A stretch of DNA of 64,000 nt from Roseimicrobium gellanilyticum. GTDB lineage: Bacteria; Verrucomicrobiota; Verrucomicrobiia; Verrucomicrobiales; Verrucomicrobiaceae. Under the pieces are notes generated by a model that searched no databases, was not told where the DNA came from, and was given only the letters and a program-made list of their open reading frames with translations. Shown one piece after another: positions 16,645 to 26,700 of the stretch. A program made the translations under genes and the position numbers. Where the stretch lies: assembly GCF_003315205.1 (NCBI RefSeq), contig NZ_QNRR01000002.1:466881-530880 (forward strand). The letters run 5' to 3'. Every line of letters starts with the position of its first letter. Positions within the stretch are counted from its first letter, which is position 1.

Positions 16645-18877
16645 GTACCGCCTCCGCCTTTACATCTTCACCATCATGCTGCTTGTGGGCTTCGGCGCCC
16701 TGGCGCAGCGGTTGTGGAATCTGAGTGTCGAGCGAAACGAGGAGTTCGTTCACAAGATTCCGACCACCAAGGAGTGGCGTGCCCGCGTGCCCGGGACCCG
16801 TGGCGAGATCAAGGATCGCAACGGCATCACGATCGTGGCCAACAAGCCCTCCTTCGAGGTTCGAATCGATCTCAAGACGCTCGTCGATGAGTTCAAGAAG
16901 CAAGTCGAAGAGGAAAACAAGGGCAAGCCTGCCGAGCTGAAGCGCAAGGTGCCCATGCGCGAGTTTCTGTTCCCCAATCAGGGCATCATGCGTTCCAAGG
17001 AGGAGATCGATATCGTCGCCATCTTCGATGAAGTGATCATTGGTTCACTGAACCAGCTCGGCCTCGCCTCCGGCTACAATGCCAACAATCTCCGGGTGCA
17101 CTACCGCACGCACCGTGGAGTGGTACCGTGGGCTTATCGCAGTGACTTGTCGTTTGAGGACTTTGCGAAGTTTGCGGAGCACCGTTTGGGACTGCCCGGG
17201 GTGCACATTGAGGCTCGCCCGGTACGGCAGTACCTTTTTGACTCCATGGCCTGCCATGCCCTCGGCTATGTGGCGGGGGCGGATGTAGAGAAGGTCTCTG
17301 AAGAGGAAATCAAGGAATGGGACTCCTACGTGCCTGATGACTACGGTGTCGCGGGATTGGAGAAGAGCTTTGATGACGACCTGCGCGGACGCCCGGGCAT
17401 CCGTACCTGGCTGCAGAATGAAAAGGGCAGGCTGGTGCGCGAGATCAGCTATCAGGAACCGCGCAAGGGCAATGACGTGTATCTCACCATCGACGCGCGC
17501 ATCCAGATGATCGCGGAGATGGCTTTGCGCGAAAGCACGCCTGCCATCGGCCGCGGTGCGGTGGTGGTGCTGAACCCCGCCACCGGCGAGGTGCTGGCGA
17601 TGGCGGCGGTGCCTTCGTACAATCCGAACAAGTTTATTCCAGCCATCAGCAAGGCGGACCTGCAGGCGTACAACAACAATACCACGAACCCGTTGCTGAA
17701 TCGCTCTGTCCGCAGCTTCGTGCCTGGCTCCACCTACAAGATCATGACCTCTCTGGCGGGCATTCTGGGAGGTGTGCAGAGGGATGTGTGGAACTGCCCC
17801 GGTGGCCTGACGTTCGGCAATCGCTACATGCAGTGCTGGATTGGCCAGAAGGGTGGGGCGCACGGAAGCCTCGACCTCTCCAGTGCCATCAAGCAGTCCT
17901 GCAACTGCTACTTCTACAAGTACGGCAACCACGCCGGTGATGCGAACATGACGAAGGCGGGGGACATGCTGGGCCTGGGTACCCGCACAGGCATTGAGCT
18001 GGAAGAAGAAGATCCCGGCATCCTGCCCACGAAGCGCTGGTGGAATGCAAACCGTCCGCGTGAACCTTTCTCGGAAGCGACCATGGCGAACATCTCCATC
18101 GGCCAGGGTGCCGTGCAGGCCAGCCCGCTCCAGATGGCCGGTGTGGCTGCAGCGGTGGGTAATGGTGGTCTGGCATTCAAGCCCCACCTCCTCAAGAAGG
18201 TCATGGATGGGAATGAACTCGTGCGTGAGCAGAAGCCTGACCTGCGCGCGAATTTTGCGGACTTCGGCCTCACACCCGAGAAGATCGAGCTGGTGCGAAA
18301 AGGCATGTGGCGTGTGGTCATGGAAGATGGCGGCACGGCTCGGGCGGCCCGCATCAACAACGTGGAAGTGGCTGGCAAAACCGGTACCGCCCAGAACTGG
18401 AGGCACAACGAGAAGGGGGAGTCCGTGAAGGATAACCACACGCTCTTCATTACCTTCGCCCCTTACGTAAATCCCAAGTTCGCCTGCTGTATTCTCGTGC
18501 AGGGTGGAAAGGGGGGGGGCGTGAGTGCGGCTCCCATCGCGAAGCGTGTCATGGAGCAGGCGCTGGCCCTGGAGACTGGCTATACCGTGAATCTTGCCTC
18601 CGTGCCGGAGGTGCAGGGCAACTTCAATCCGGTGGAGGTGGTCAGCTTTGAAGGCATGCCCCCCGTCCAGCTTCCGGGCTCTTCCGAGGAGGAGGCCGGC
18701 GACTCTGGAGACAATGAGCCTCCGCCGAAGCGTGCTCCTCGTGCCGAGCAGAATGTGCGCGTGCGCGCCGCTGTCCGCCAGGAGGCGGATGAAGAAGGCA
18801 GCCGCAATGTACGCAACCAGCAACCGCAACAGCCCGCGCAACGCCGCGGTCTTCTCAAGCGCCTCTTCGGCCGATAG
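16634..18877 (+). CDS. mrdA: penicillin-binding protein 2 (elongasome transpeptidase)
   Basis: A 747-aa class B PBP with one N-terminal membrane segment, a dimerisation/pedestal domain starting at TRGEIKDRNG, and a C-terminal transpeptidase domain. The catalytic motifs are present: SxxK as S366-TYK369 (PGSTYKIM), SxN as S422-C-N, and KTG at K582 (GKTGTAQ). It cross-links peptidoglycan during side-wall growth in the periplasm. It overlaps mreD by 11 bp. The last 80 or so residues are a charged, Pro/Gln/Arg-rich tail (PQQPAQRRGLLKRLFG) not needed for catalysis. The usual partner rodA is not in the cluster; the next gene is rng. Confidence 0.95.
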   Translation: MVVKYRLRLYIFTIMLLVGFGALAQRLWNLSVERNEEFVHKIPTTKEWRARVPGTRGEIKDRNGITIVANKPSFEVRIDLKTLVDEFKKQVEEENKGKPAELKRKVPMREFLFPNQGIMRSKEEIDIVAIFDEVIIGSLNQLGLASGYNANNLRVHYRTHRGVVPWAYRSDLSFEDFAKFAEHRLGLPGVHIEARPVRQYLFDSMACHALGYVAGADVEKVSEEEIKEWDSYVPDDYGVAGLEKSFDDDLRGRPGIRTWLQNEKGRLVREISYQEPRKGNDVYLTIDARIQMIAEMALRESTPAIGRGAVVVLNPATGEVLAMAAVPSYNPNKFIPAISKADLQAYNNNTTNPLLNRSVRSFVPGSTYKIMTSLAGILGGVQRDVWNCPGGLTFGNRYMQCWIGQKGGAHGSLDLSSAIKQSCNCYFYKYGNHAGDANMTKAGDMLGLGTRTGIELEEEDPGILPTKRWWNANRPREPFSEATMANISIGQGAVQASPLQMAGVAAAVGNGGLAFKPHLLKKVMDGNELVREQKPDLRANFADFGLTPEKIELVRKGMWRVVMEDGGTARAARINNVEVAGKTGTAQNWRHNEKGESVKDNHTLFITFAPYVNPKFACCILVQGGKGGGVSAAPIAKRVMEQALALETGYTVNLASVPEVQGNFNPVEVVSFEGMPPVQLPGSSEEEAGDSGDNEPPPKRAPRAEQNVRVRAAVRQEADEEGSRNVRNQQPQQPAQRRGLLKRLFGR

Positions 18878-18930
18878 GCCTGCCCTTTTAGATTGCTTGC
18901 CACCCGCAACCTCACCTACTTTTTACGCTT

Positions 18931-20541
18931 ATGGCTTTGGAATTCGTCAAGAATGGAATAAGGAAGATCACCCAGTTCATCACCGGCAAAAAGGATCCCA
19001 CCCAGGGGACGCGCATTGTCATCAACTGCGAGAAGCTCGAGAACCGGGTGGCGCTGCTGGAGAATGGCATCCTTGAGGAGTACTCCGTGGAGCGCGTGGG
19101 CACCACGCACCTGGTCGGCAGTATCTACAAGGGCCGCATCAAGAACATTGAGCAGGGTCTCAAGGCCATGTTCGTGGACATTGGTCTGGAGAAGAATGCC
19201 TTCCTGCATTTCTGGGATGCCATTCCGGAAGCTCTGAACACCCAGGCAATGGAAGAGGTGAGCCGCGGCAAGGGTGGGCAGAAGAAGAAGAACATCAGCG
19301 CCAAGGACATTCCTGAACTGTATCCCGTGGGTTCGGAAATCCTTGTGCAGATCACGAAAGGACCTGTGGGTAACAAGGGACCGCGCGTCACCACGAATAT
19401 CTCCCTCGCCGGACGTCTGCTCGTGCTCATGCCGCAGAACGAATCCTGCGGTATCTCGCGCAAAATCGATGACCCCAAGGAGCGCGCTCGCCTGCGCCGC
19501 ATCATTGAGGGACTCAGTCTTCCGGAAGGCATGGGCATCATCCTGCGCACGGAAGCCTCCGGCAAGCGCACCCGCCACATTGTGCGTGACCTGAGCATCC
19601 TGCTGGAGCAGTGGAAGGACATCGCCTCCCGCCGCGACAGCCAGAAGGCGCCCTGCTGCTGCTTTGAGGAACCGGACATCTTTGAGCGCACCGTGCGTGA
19701 CTTCCTCACGGAAGATCTCGATGAGATCGTGTGTGATGACCCCGCTACCGTGGATCGCATGAAGGAACTCGTGGCACCCATCTCCCGCCGAGCCCAGCGT
19801 CGCATCACACTCTTCACCGGTCCGGGTGCCCTGTTTGAGAAGTACAATGTGCAGCGCCAGATCGATACGGCCTTCTACCGCCAGGTGTGGTTGAAGTGCG
19901 GCGGCTACATTGTCATCGACCAAACAGAGGCCCTCATTGCCATCGACGTCAACACCGGCCGAAACAAGGGCAGCGGCCAGAACGTCGACAAGGTCATCCT
20001 CCAGACCAACATGGAAGCCGCCGCCGAAGTGGCACGCCAGCTTCGTCTGCGCAACATGGGTGGTCTTGTCGTGGTGGACTTCATCGACATGAAGCACGGC
20101 AAGGATCGCTCGGCGGTCTACAAGTCGATGGTCGACCACACCCAGCGCGACAAGGCCAAGACGCAGATCCTGCAAATCTCGCAGTTCGGCCTCATGGAAA
20201 TGACCCGCCAGCGCCTGCACGAGAGCCTGAGCGATGCCATGTTCGAAGAGTGCCCGCACTGCAAGGGACACGGCCAGATCAAGACCCCGCTCACCATGAG
20301 CGTGGAAATCCAGCGCCGTCTGACCTCCGTGCTGGCCCGCCTGCCGGAGAACGGTCGTGACGTGCTGGTGGTGATCCATCCGGACGTCATGCAGCGCCTC
20401 CGCTCCTCTGACGATCAGATTCTGGTCGACCTGGAGCGCAAGTACCAGGCTCGTCTCACCTTCCGTACGGATCCCACTTACATGCGCGAGCAGGTGCTGC
20501 TGGCGAATTCAAAGACCGGGGAGGAGATTAAGCTGGCATAA
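18931..20541 (+). CDS. rng: ribonuclease G/E family endoribonuclease
   Basis: A 536-aa protein of the RNase E/G catalytic core. An S1-type RNA-binding domain near residues 60-140 (VGSIYKGRIKNIEQGLKAMFVDIGLEKNAFLHF) is followed by a 5'-sensor/RNase H-like part and the DNase I-like catalytic domain. The two metal-binding Asp residues are in AID339VNTG and VVD383FIDM. The zinc-link motif C441PHC444 that joins dimers is present. It lacks the long disordered C-terminal scaffold of RNase E, so RNase G is the better name. It follows mrdA by 53 bp, a common neighbourhood for rng, and may be cotranscribed. A strong hairpin follows. Confidence 0.94.
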   Translation: MALEFVKNGIRKITQFITGKKDPTQGTRIVINCEKLENRVALLENGILEEYSVERVGTTHLVGSIYKGRIKNIEQGLKAMFVDIGLEKNAFLHFWDAIPEALNTQAMEEVSRGKGGQKKKNISAKDIPELYPVGSEILVQITKGPVGNKGPRVTTNISLAGRLLVLMPQNESCGISRKIDDPKERARLRRIIEGLSLPEGMGIILRTEASGKRTRHIVRDLSILLEQWKDIASRRDSQKAPCCCFEEPDIFERTVRDFLTEDLDEIVCDDPATVDRMKELVAPISRRAQRRITLFTGPGALFEKYNVQRQIDTAFYRQVWLKCGGYIVIDQTEALIAIDVNTGRNKGSGQNVDKVILQTNMEAAAEVARQLRLRNMGGLVVVDFIDMKHGKDRSAVYKSMVDHTQRDKAKTQILQISQFGLMEMTRQRLHESLSDAMFEECPHCKGHGQIKTPLTMSVEIQRRLTSVLARLPENGRDVLVVIHPDVMQRLRSSDDQILVDLERKYQARLTFRTDPTYMREQVLLANSKTGEEIKLA

Positions 20542-20579
20542 CGAGCTGCTTTTCCACGCCTGACATCGGACATCTGTGC

Positions 20580-20610
20580 AAAGGGCTTCGCGGGGAACGC
20601 GAAGCCCTTT
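20580..20610 (+). terminator. hairpin downstream of rng
   Basis: A perfect 13-bp stem (AAAGGGCTTCGCG paired with CGCGAAGCCCTTT) with a 5-nt loop lies 39 bp after the rng stop. Short T-rich sequence (GTGTTT) follows on the plus strand. It probably ends the mreB-to-rng transcript. The remaining gap to 20,733 contains nothing else I can identify. Confidence 0.75.
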
Positions 20611-20733
20611 GTGTTTCCACCCGGAGCTTCAGTGGCATGCATTGAACTGGAATGGTGAATTTCCAGCGTTTGGAGTGCGAGGTACGGTCTGGACCTCGCA
20701 TTTCCGTGTTGCCGATATCTACCCTTCGCAAAC

Positions 20734-23700
20734 CTACTGTGAAGAATTCTGCCCCGGCTTCGCCTCGTTTTCCATGCTCTTTAGCAGTGCAGCTCGCTGC
20801 GCCTTTCCGCCGGGGCCCATCTTCTTTTCATCCAGCGCCAGCAGATCCGCAGCGGCTTCTTCATCGCGTTTCAGCCGCCTGAGCAACTCAGCTTTGCGAC
20901 AGATGAATGCCGCGGAGGTCGCGTAGTCTGCGGATGCCTGTGAGATGGCAAGGTCGAACGCTGCGAGGGCGTCGCTCAGCATCCCGCGCTGGGCAAGCAC
21001 ATCGGCAGCCTCACTCGCGGTGCGTCCTTTGCGTGGGTAGGCCTCGGCAATGACTTTCCACGTGACTGGAATGTCCTCCGGCTTCAGCGCCTTGTCCTTG
21101 GTGAGGGTGGAAATGAGATTGGCGATATTCGTGCCAGTGTCGGGATATCTTGTGCCAATCCACTCATCCTTCAGCAAGGCGCCAATGAGAGCCGCGCGCT
21201 CCTCGGGCTTCATCCGGAACTTCGCATCGAGGTTCATCGTGTCGAAGAAGGTCCACATGCGAAAATACCGGGAGAGGTAGGTCTTCATCTTCTGCGTACG
21301 ATCAACGGTCAGCGTCTTGCGCCACTCCGCGATGGCCTCTGGATGGCCATCCAGGTGATGGATCAGAATCTTCAATGTAATCGCATTCGCGACGTGCTCC
21401 TCGAACATGGTGTCCGGAGTCTTCGCCAGGATGTGGTCCACCAGCGCCAGCAGCGCAGAGCGGTCCGGTTTCTCCTGGCTGCTCCACTTGCTGGGCACAA
21501 GCTTCAGGACGTCTCCCACGGAGTGCTTCACCGCGGACCGTCGATAGTATTCGTGAAGGGTATCCGGCGTCGAGAGCGCCTTGTCATAGGCGGCGATGGC
21601 GGGCTTGGCGTCACCATTCCAGATCTTCCTGCTGACGCTGGCAACCACCGGCCTGAGACGACGCAGGCACTCGTTCGAGTTCTGTGACTTGGCCAGAGCC
21701 GGGATGTCCACCTTTTCCGCGACTTCATCGAGGATGGTGGCCAGTGGTTCATAACAATAGTAGTACTGGGCAAATTCTTCCGCGCAGGTCCGTTTCAGCT
21801 CCGGGGTGGAGAAGGTGATGTCCTTCATGCGCTTCGCCAGCTCGACCATGCGCTTGCGGCGATCCGCGAAGTTCGGAATGGATGCCTGCTCAGGTTTGAT
21901 GGGGTCGGGAAGATTGGAGAGAATGACCTCGCAGAGGAAACGAATGTCGGGTTCCGCGTCGAAGGTTCGAAGCTGCGTCACAGCCTGGGCCGTGGCTGCA
22001 TTCCAATACATGCCATTCTCGGGAGCCAGCAGGATGTTGGACCAGCCTGCGCGCGTCCAGTCCAGTGCCTCCTTGAGGCGGCCCTCGCCGGCTAGAATGG
22101 CGATGCCAGATGGATCGTCCTGGAAATGGTAGGAGTGTTTTACCTGCAATTCGGCCATCCAGGCCTCATTCCCAGCGTGAGCGGCTACCCGCAGCATGTT
22201 CACAATGGGCCATTCATGGGGTTCGTACCGGAGGGTCCTGCTTTGCACCTTGCGGTCATTGCGCCGTTTCCATGCTGCCCAGTGTTCTTGGGCTTCATTC
22301 TTCCATTCGTCGGTGGCGGGTAGACGACACCATGCCTTCAGGAGCCATCCGTATTGGTATCCGTGCATGCATTGGAGCTTTTGCTGAGCCTCGAGGGCCA
22401 GCTTTGCGCCCACGGATGCAACGTCTGCGGGCACCGCTTCCGGGGCACGGTAGCAGAGGTGATGCGCGACTGCCAGGCGCGCACGGGGATGCAGTTTCTC
22501 ATCGCGCAGTCTGGCCGCCTCATGTTGCCACACAGGCTCCACACCACCGAGTTCCGCCAGCGCCTTCTGCATCTCTGGATTGGAGCGTGCGCCATTCTCC
22601 GTGGCCAGGAAGAAGCGGCCGGCGAGAGCCAGCTCCTTTGCCAGTGGCGCGAGTGATGGATCGCCTGTGGGTTTCTCAGCCCATCTCAGTGCCTCGATGC
22701 GCAGGCTGAGGGGGAGACGGTTGAAGAAATCGTAGAAGGCCAGTGGCAGGAACGTGTGCGGAGTGTCGCCAAGTTCCTTTTGCAAAGCCGTGAGCATCCC
22801 CTGCAAGCCAGCTTCATTGTTGTGAAGGCCTCCGGCATTCTTCCAGGCCTCTTGGATCGGCTGGCCCCACTTTGCGTCATGGGACCAGCCATTCATGGTC
22901 AGGTTCCCGCTCGTGTCCTCGTGATAAAGCCGCATCGAGAGACCCAACATCCTCATCTTGGGTGCTGTCTTCATGGCCTCCGCGAGCATGTTTGAGCGCA
23001 GGGTCCAGCCATTGCTTGCGGTGGAGGTGGTCCACTGCATGGTAGACTCCTTGGTCTCCATGAGCTTGCACGCATGGTTGAAGTATTCGATGGCCTTGGG
23101 GGGATCGCTTTCAGACAGCTCCACGAATTTTTTCACGAGGGCGTCCTCATACCTGTTGTCGTCCAGTTGCAGATCCTGCATCCGCTTTGCCGTCATCCAC
23201 TTGTCGAGGAGGGTCTTTTGTTCCGCGAGTTCTGCCGCGAAGATGGGTTGTAGAGCGTCCTTGAGCACCACGTCCAAGGTCGCCAGATTCTTGGCCGCAG
23301 GCATGTTTGCCCGGATCAACGATGCCAGACCCGCAATGCGATCCGGGGGGATGGTGGCGAGATCTGCCTTGCGTCGCTTGAGGAATGCCGAGAGGGCCGC
23401 ATCCTGGTTCTGCTGTAGCATGGTTTCCGCAAGCTCCACGCCAAAGGAACGGGGCTTGGATTTCAACGCGTCGGTCATGGCCTTGCGCACCTCGGTGTTT
23501 TGTCGTGCAGCAAGGAAGATCTCATGCACGATGCGCTCGTCGTTCACCACACGCATCTGCGGGGCTTCGCCGAGGAATTCGGCCTTCTCCAGGAAGTCCA
23601 TGGCCAGCTTCGCGTCCTTGCCGACTTCGCCGATTCTTTGCCCCAGCGTACTGCGGACCCATTCAGCATGGTTGATGAGACCTGTGAGGATGCCTGCCTG

Positions 23701-26700
23701 TACGGCAATGCCTTTCGTCTCCGTGTGCTCGGCCAGGGCGGAAAGGATCATTCCTGCATTGTAGGCATCACGGTCATTGTAGGACCCGCCCCGGCCATAG
23801 CGCACGTTTGCAAAGGAAAGCATGCGGCCCTGCCAGCGGTTCTGCTGCGGGCCGAGCATGGTGGCGAGGAGTTGCTTCAGGAACTCACCGGTGTCTGCCT
23901 CGGGCGCGAGTTGTTGGCGAGTCTTGAGATAGAGCCGGATGTAATTGCCTTCGTTGTATCCAGAGGAGGCTTTCGCGAAGGACAAGATGGATTTGTCGAG
24001 CACAGGGCCTGGAATCTTCCGCTCTTTCCAGCGATCCGTCAGCCACACGGCATACTCTGTCTGCCGATGGCTGCCACCCATGGCGACGTTGGCCGCGCGG
24101 ACAACAGATTCCGCCGCTGTGGCGAATTCGGCGGGCTCGCATGTCCACATCCGAGCCTGTGTTTTCAGGAAGTTGAGTTGGCTGCGATCCACGATTTGCT
24201 GGGCCATCGGGAGGATTTCCGAATTGATGGAATCCGTGCGCCCATTCTTCCAAGCGTGCCAGATGAGGAACTCTACCGGGTGCGGATGCCACACCGCCGT
24301 ATATTCCTCGTAGAAGCTGTACCTGCGCGGCGCCAGTGGCGTGAGAGGCACTCCGGAGGCATGGTGCGCCTTGGATTTTTCCACAAGACTGGTGGCGAGA
24401 GTGGCCAGCTCCTCCGCATTTCCATTCTCGGACAGGGCGAGTGCCGCATACCAGGAGAAGCCGGACGCCGCGAGCCGCGGATGCAGCATCATCGCCTTGC
24501 AAAGGCGGTTCAATGCATCGCGTCGCTGCTTCAGTTCCGGTGCGTCGGGTTTGACATAGCTGTAGCGCTTGTCGGCATATGGATCCCTGTCGAACATGTA
24601 TGGCAGGGTCTTCCCCCCGCCATAGGTGCGGCGGCCGAGTAGGGGAGGGAGCTCTTGGATCCAGTCCAGTTCCGAGCGAAGCCGCTTCACGGCATCATCC
24701 CCGGCGTGTTGTTCCAGCACGGCAGAGAGTGCATTGAAGATCGCTATGCGTCCCGCGGGAGGCAGTTCATCTTCATTGCACAGGCTCAGAAGAGTCCCGT
24801 CAAGCGACTGATTGAATGCCTTGAGCGGTATGTCCAGGAGGAGTGAGCCTGCTTTGTCGGGATCACCATGGGCGGTGATGGCAAGCAGGCGGATGCGAAC
24901 GGTGTGGGCATTGGCGTTCTTCTGCAGAATCTCTTCGTAAATCTTCCGGGCACGCTCCTTTTCTTCCACAAGTTCCAGCAGAGCTGCGAATTCTTCGCGG
25001 CGAGTGACTGGAGCGTCTTCCCCGGGATCCATGGCAGCGATGAGCTTGACCCTGGCATCGGGAAACGTGAGCTTCTTCACGAGCTGGCTGCCCTCCTGCA
25101 CAGCATAGCCGCTGCTGTCATCCCAGTACTGGGACTTGATGTTCTTCAGCTCGCTGAGGGCAATCTTGACGGCCTCCGTGTGATTCCCCTTCGCGATTGC
25201 CGTGTCCAGACGTGAGGGTGAGGACTGTGATGAGTAGCTTCCTCCGTAGGAGCGCTGCTGGGCGGGGGCGGGCGTGAGTGTGGCCAGGCGCCGCCATTGC
25301 TCCGCTTCCTCCTTGAGGCCAAGAGTGGCGAAAGCTTCCGCGAGATCCTCCCGCTGACGGGCATCGAGTTTGGCGCTCCTCAGCCGCCTTGCTGCTTGCT
25401 GTCCTGCTTCCAAAAGTTGAGGTGGCTTTTCCTTCAAATTCGTTACGGCATGGACGAGTGCTGCATCCACCTCCGCTCGGCGGACGGCATCCATGGGAAA
25501 GGATTGCATGCGAAGCAGGTAGGTGGCTGCGCTTTCAAGGTTATCCGTGGTGCCTGCGTAGCTCGCGGCCATGAGCAGGTCATTGGGGGAAGCATCCTCA
25601 CGGCTGGCGTGTGCCTTCAGATCTTCCTCCAGGCGTTTTGTCTGGCTGGCCTTATAAGAGAGAGCGAGACGCATGGAAGGATCCTCCACCCGATCCAAAA
25701 AGGGAACAATGCCGGTGTAGTCATCCTCAGGGCCCGACCGGGCATAGGAATCCACATGCGGATTGAAGGGATCCGAATAGTGCATCATCTTGATGAACAA
25801 ACCGGGCAGGGTATCGCTGCTGGGGAAGAGCAGGGGACGCAGCAAAGGTTTCTGATTCTGGCCTCCCCCGTAGCTCCACGCCATGAGCTGTTTTTGGGCC
25901 GTGGGATCCACGGAGCGCAATACCTTGAGATGATGATTCCAGAGAGTCACATAGGCCTCCCACGCGCCTTGGGCTCGGCAGGCATTGGAGGCATAGAGGA
26001 TGGAGAAATCGTACGAGTTCGGTTTGGGCGCCGGCGATTTCAGGATGTTGTTCACCATGACGGCGAGCATTTTCTTTTGCACTGCTTCCGGGGCTTCCAG
26101 CTTGGGAGGAGACTGCGTGGCATTCTGTCCGCCACCCAGCATCTGAGAGAGCTCGGTGACCACGTTGGAGGTGGGATCTTGCTTGCCCTCCAAGCTTGCC
26201 AGTGCCTTCTCCAGCATGGGCAGTCCAGCCTCTGGAGCTGTCCTCACCGCAGCCGCTGCCGCGCGAAAGGCCGGGAGGGGGTACTTTTCCTGGAGAAGAT
26301 CGAATGCTCTCTGACACAGTTCGATGGGGAGGGACTGATTGTTGTTCCCATTGTTGAAGTCCACCCAGAACATGTGGAGCAGGGTGTCTGCGGGATGGGC
26401 GCGCAATGCATCTTCCGACACAGTCATGTTCCAGGCGGCTTGCGGGCTGGGCTCAAATGACATGAGCACTGCAACATGCTCGATCCCTGCGGCCTCAAGG
26501 GCGCTGGCGATGCGTGCTTTTCCTTCCGGAGCCTCCTCAGCATTGAGCAGCATGAGATTGGCCAGAGCATAGGTGCGGGCAGACTCCACATCCCCGGGGA
26601 CGCGCACACCAGAGCCCATCATCCCGCTGTATTGCGCGCGCATGCGGTACTGGGTGGCCTCGTACAGATTGCGTGTCATGCGGTAGACCGAGACCGCGCC

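Noticed and set aside
17045-18841. A minus-strand open frame of 598 codons opposite mrdA
   Set aside because: It is antisense to a clear PBP2 gene, rich in His/Arg as expected of a shadow frame.
18916-20379. A minus-strand open frame of 487 codons opposite rng
   Set aside because: It is antisense to an unmistakable RNase G/E gene and shows no protein family.
23500-24642. Plus-strand frames opposite the TPR gene
   Set aside because: The minus-strand frame is unbroken across 8.9 kb with signal peptide and TPR pattern; the plus frames are shadows.
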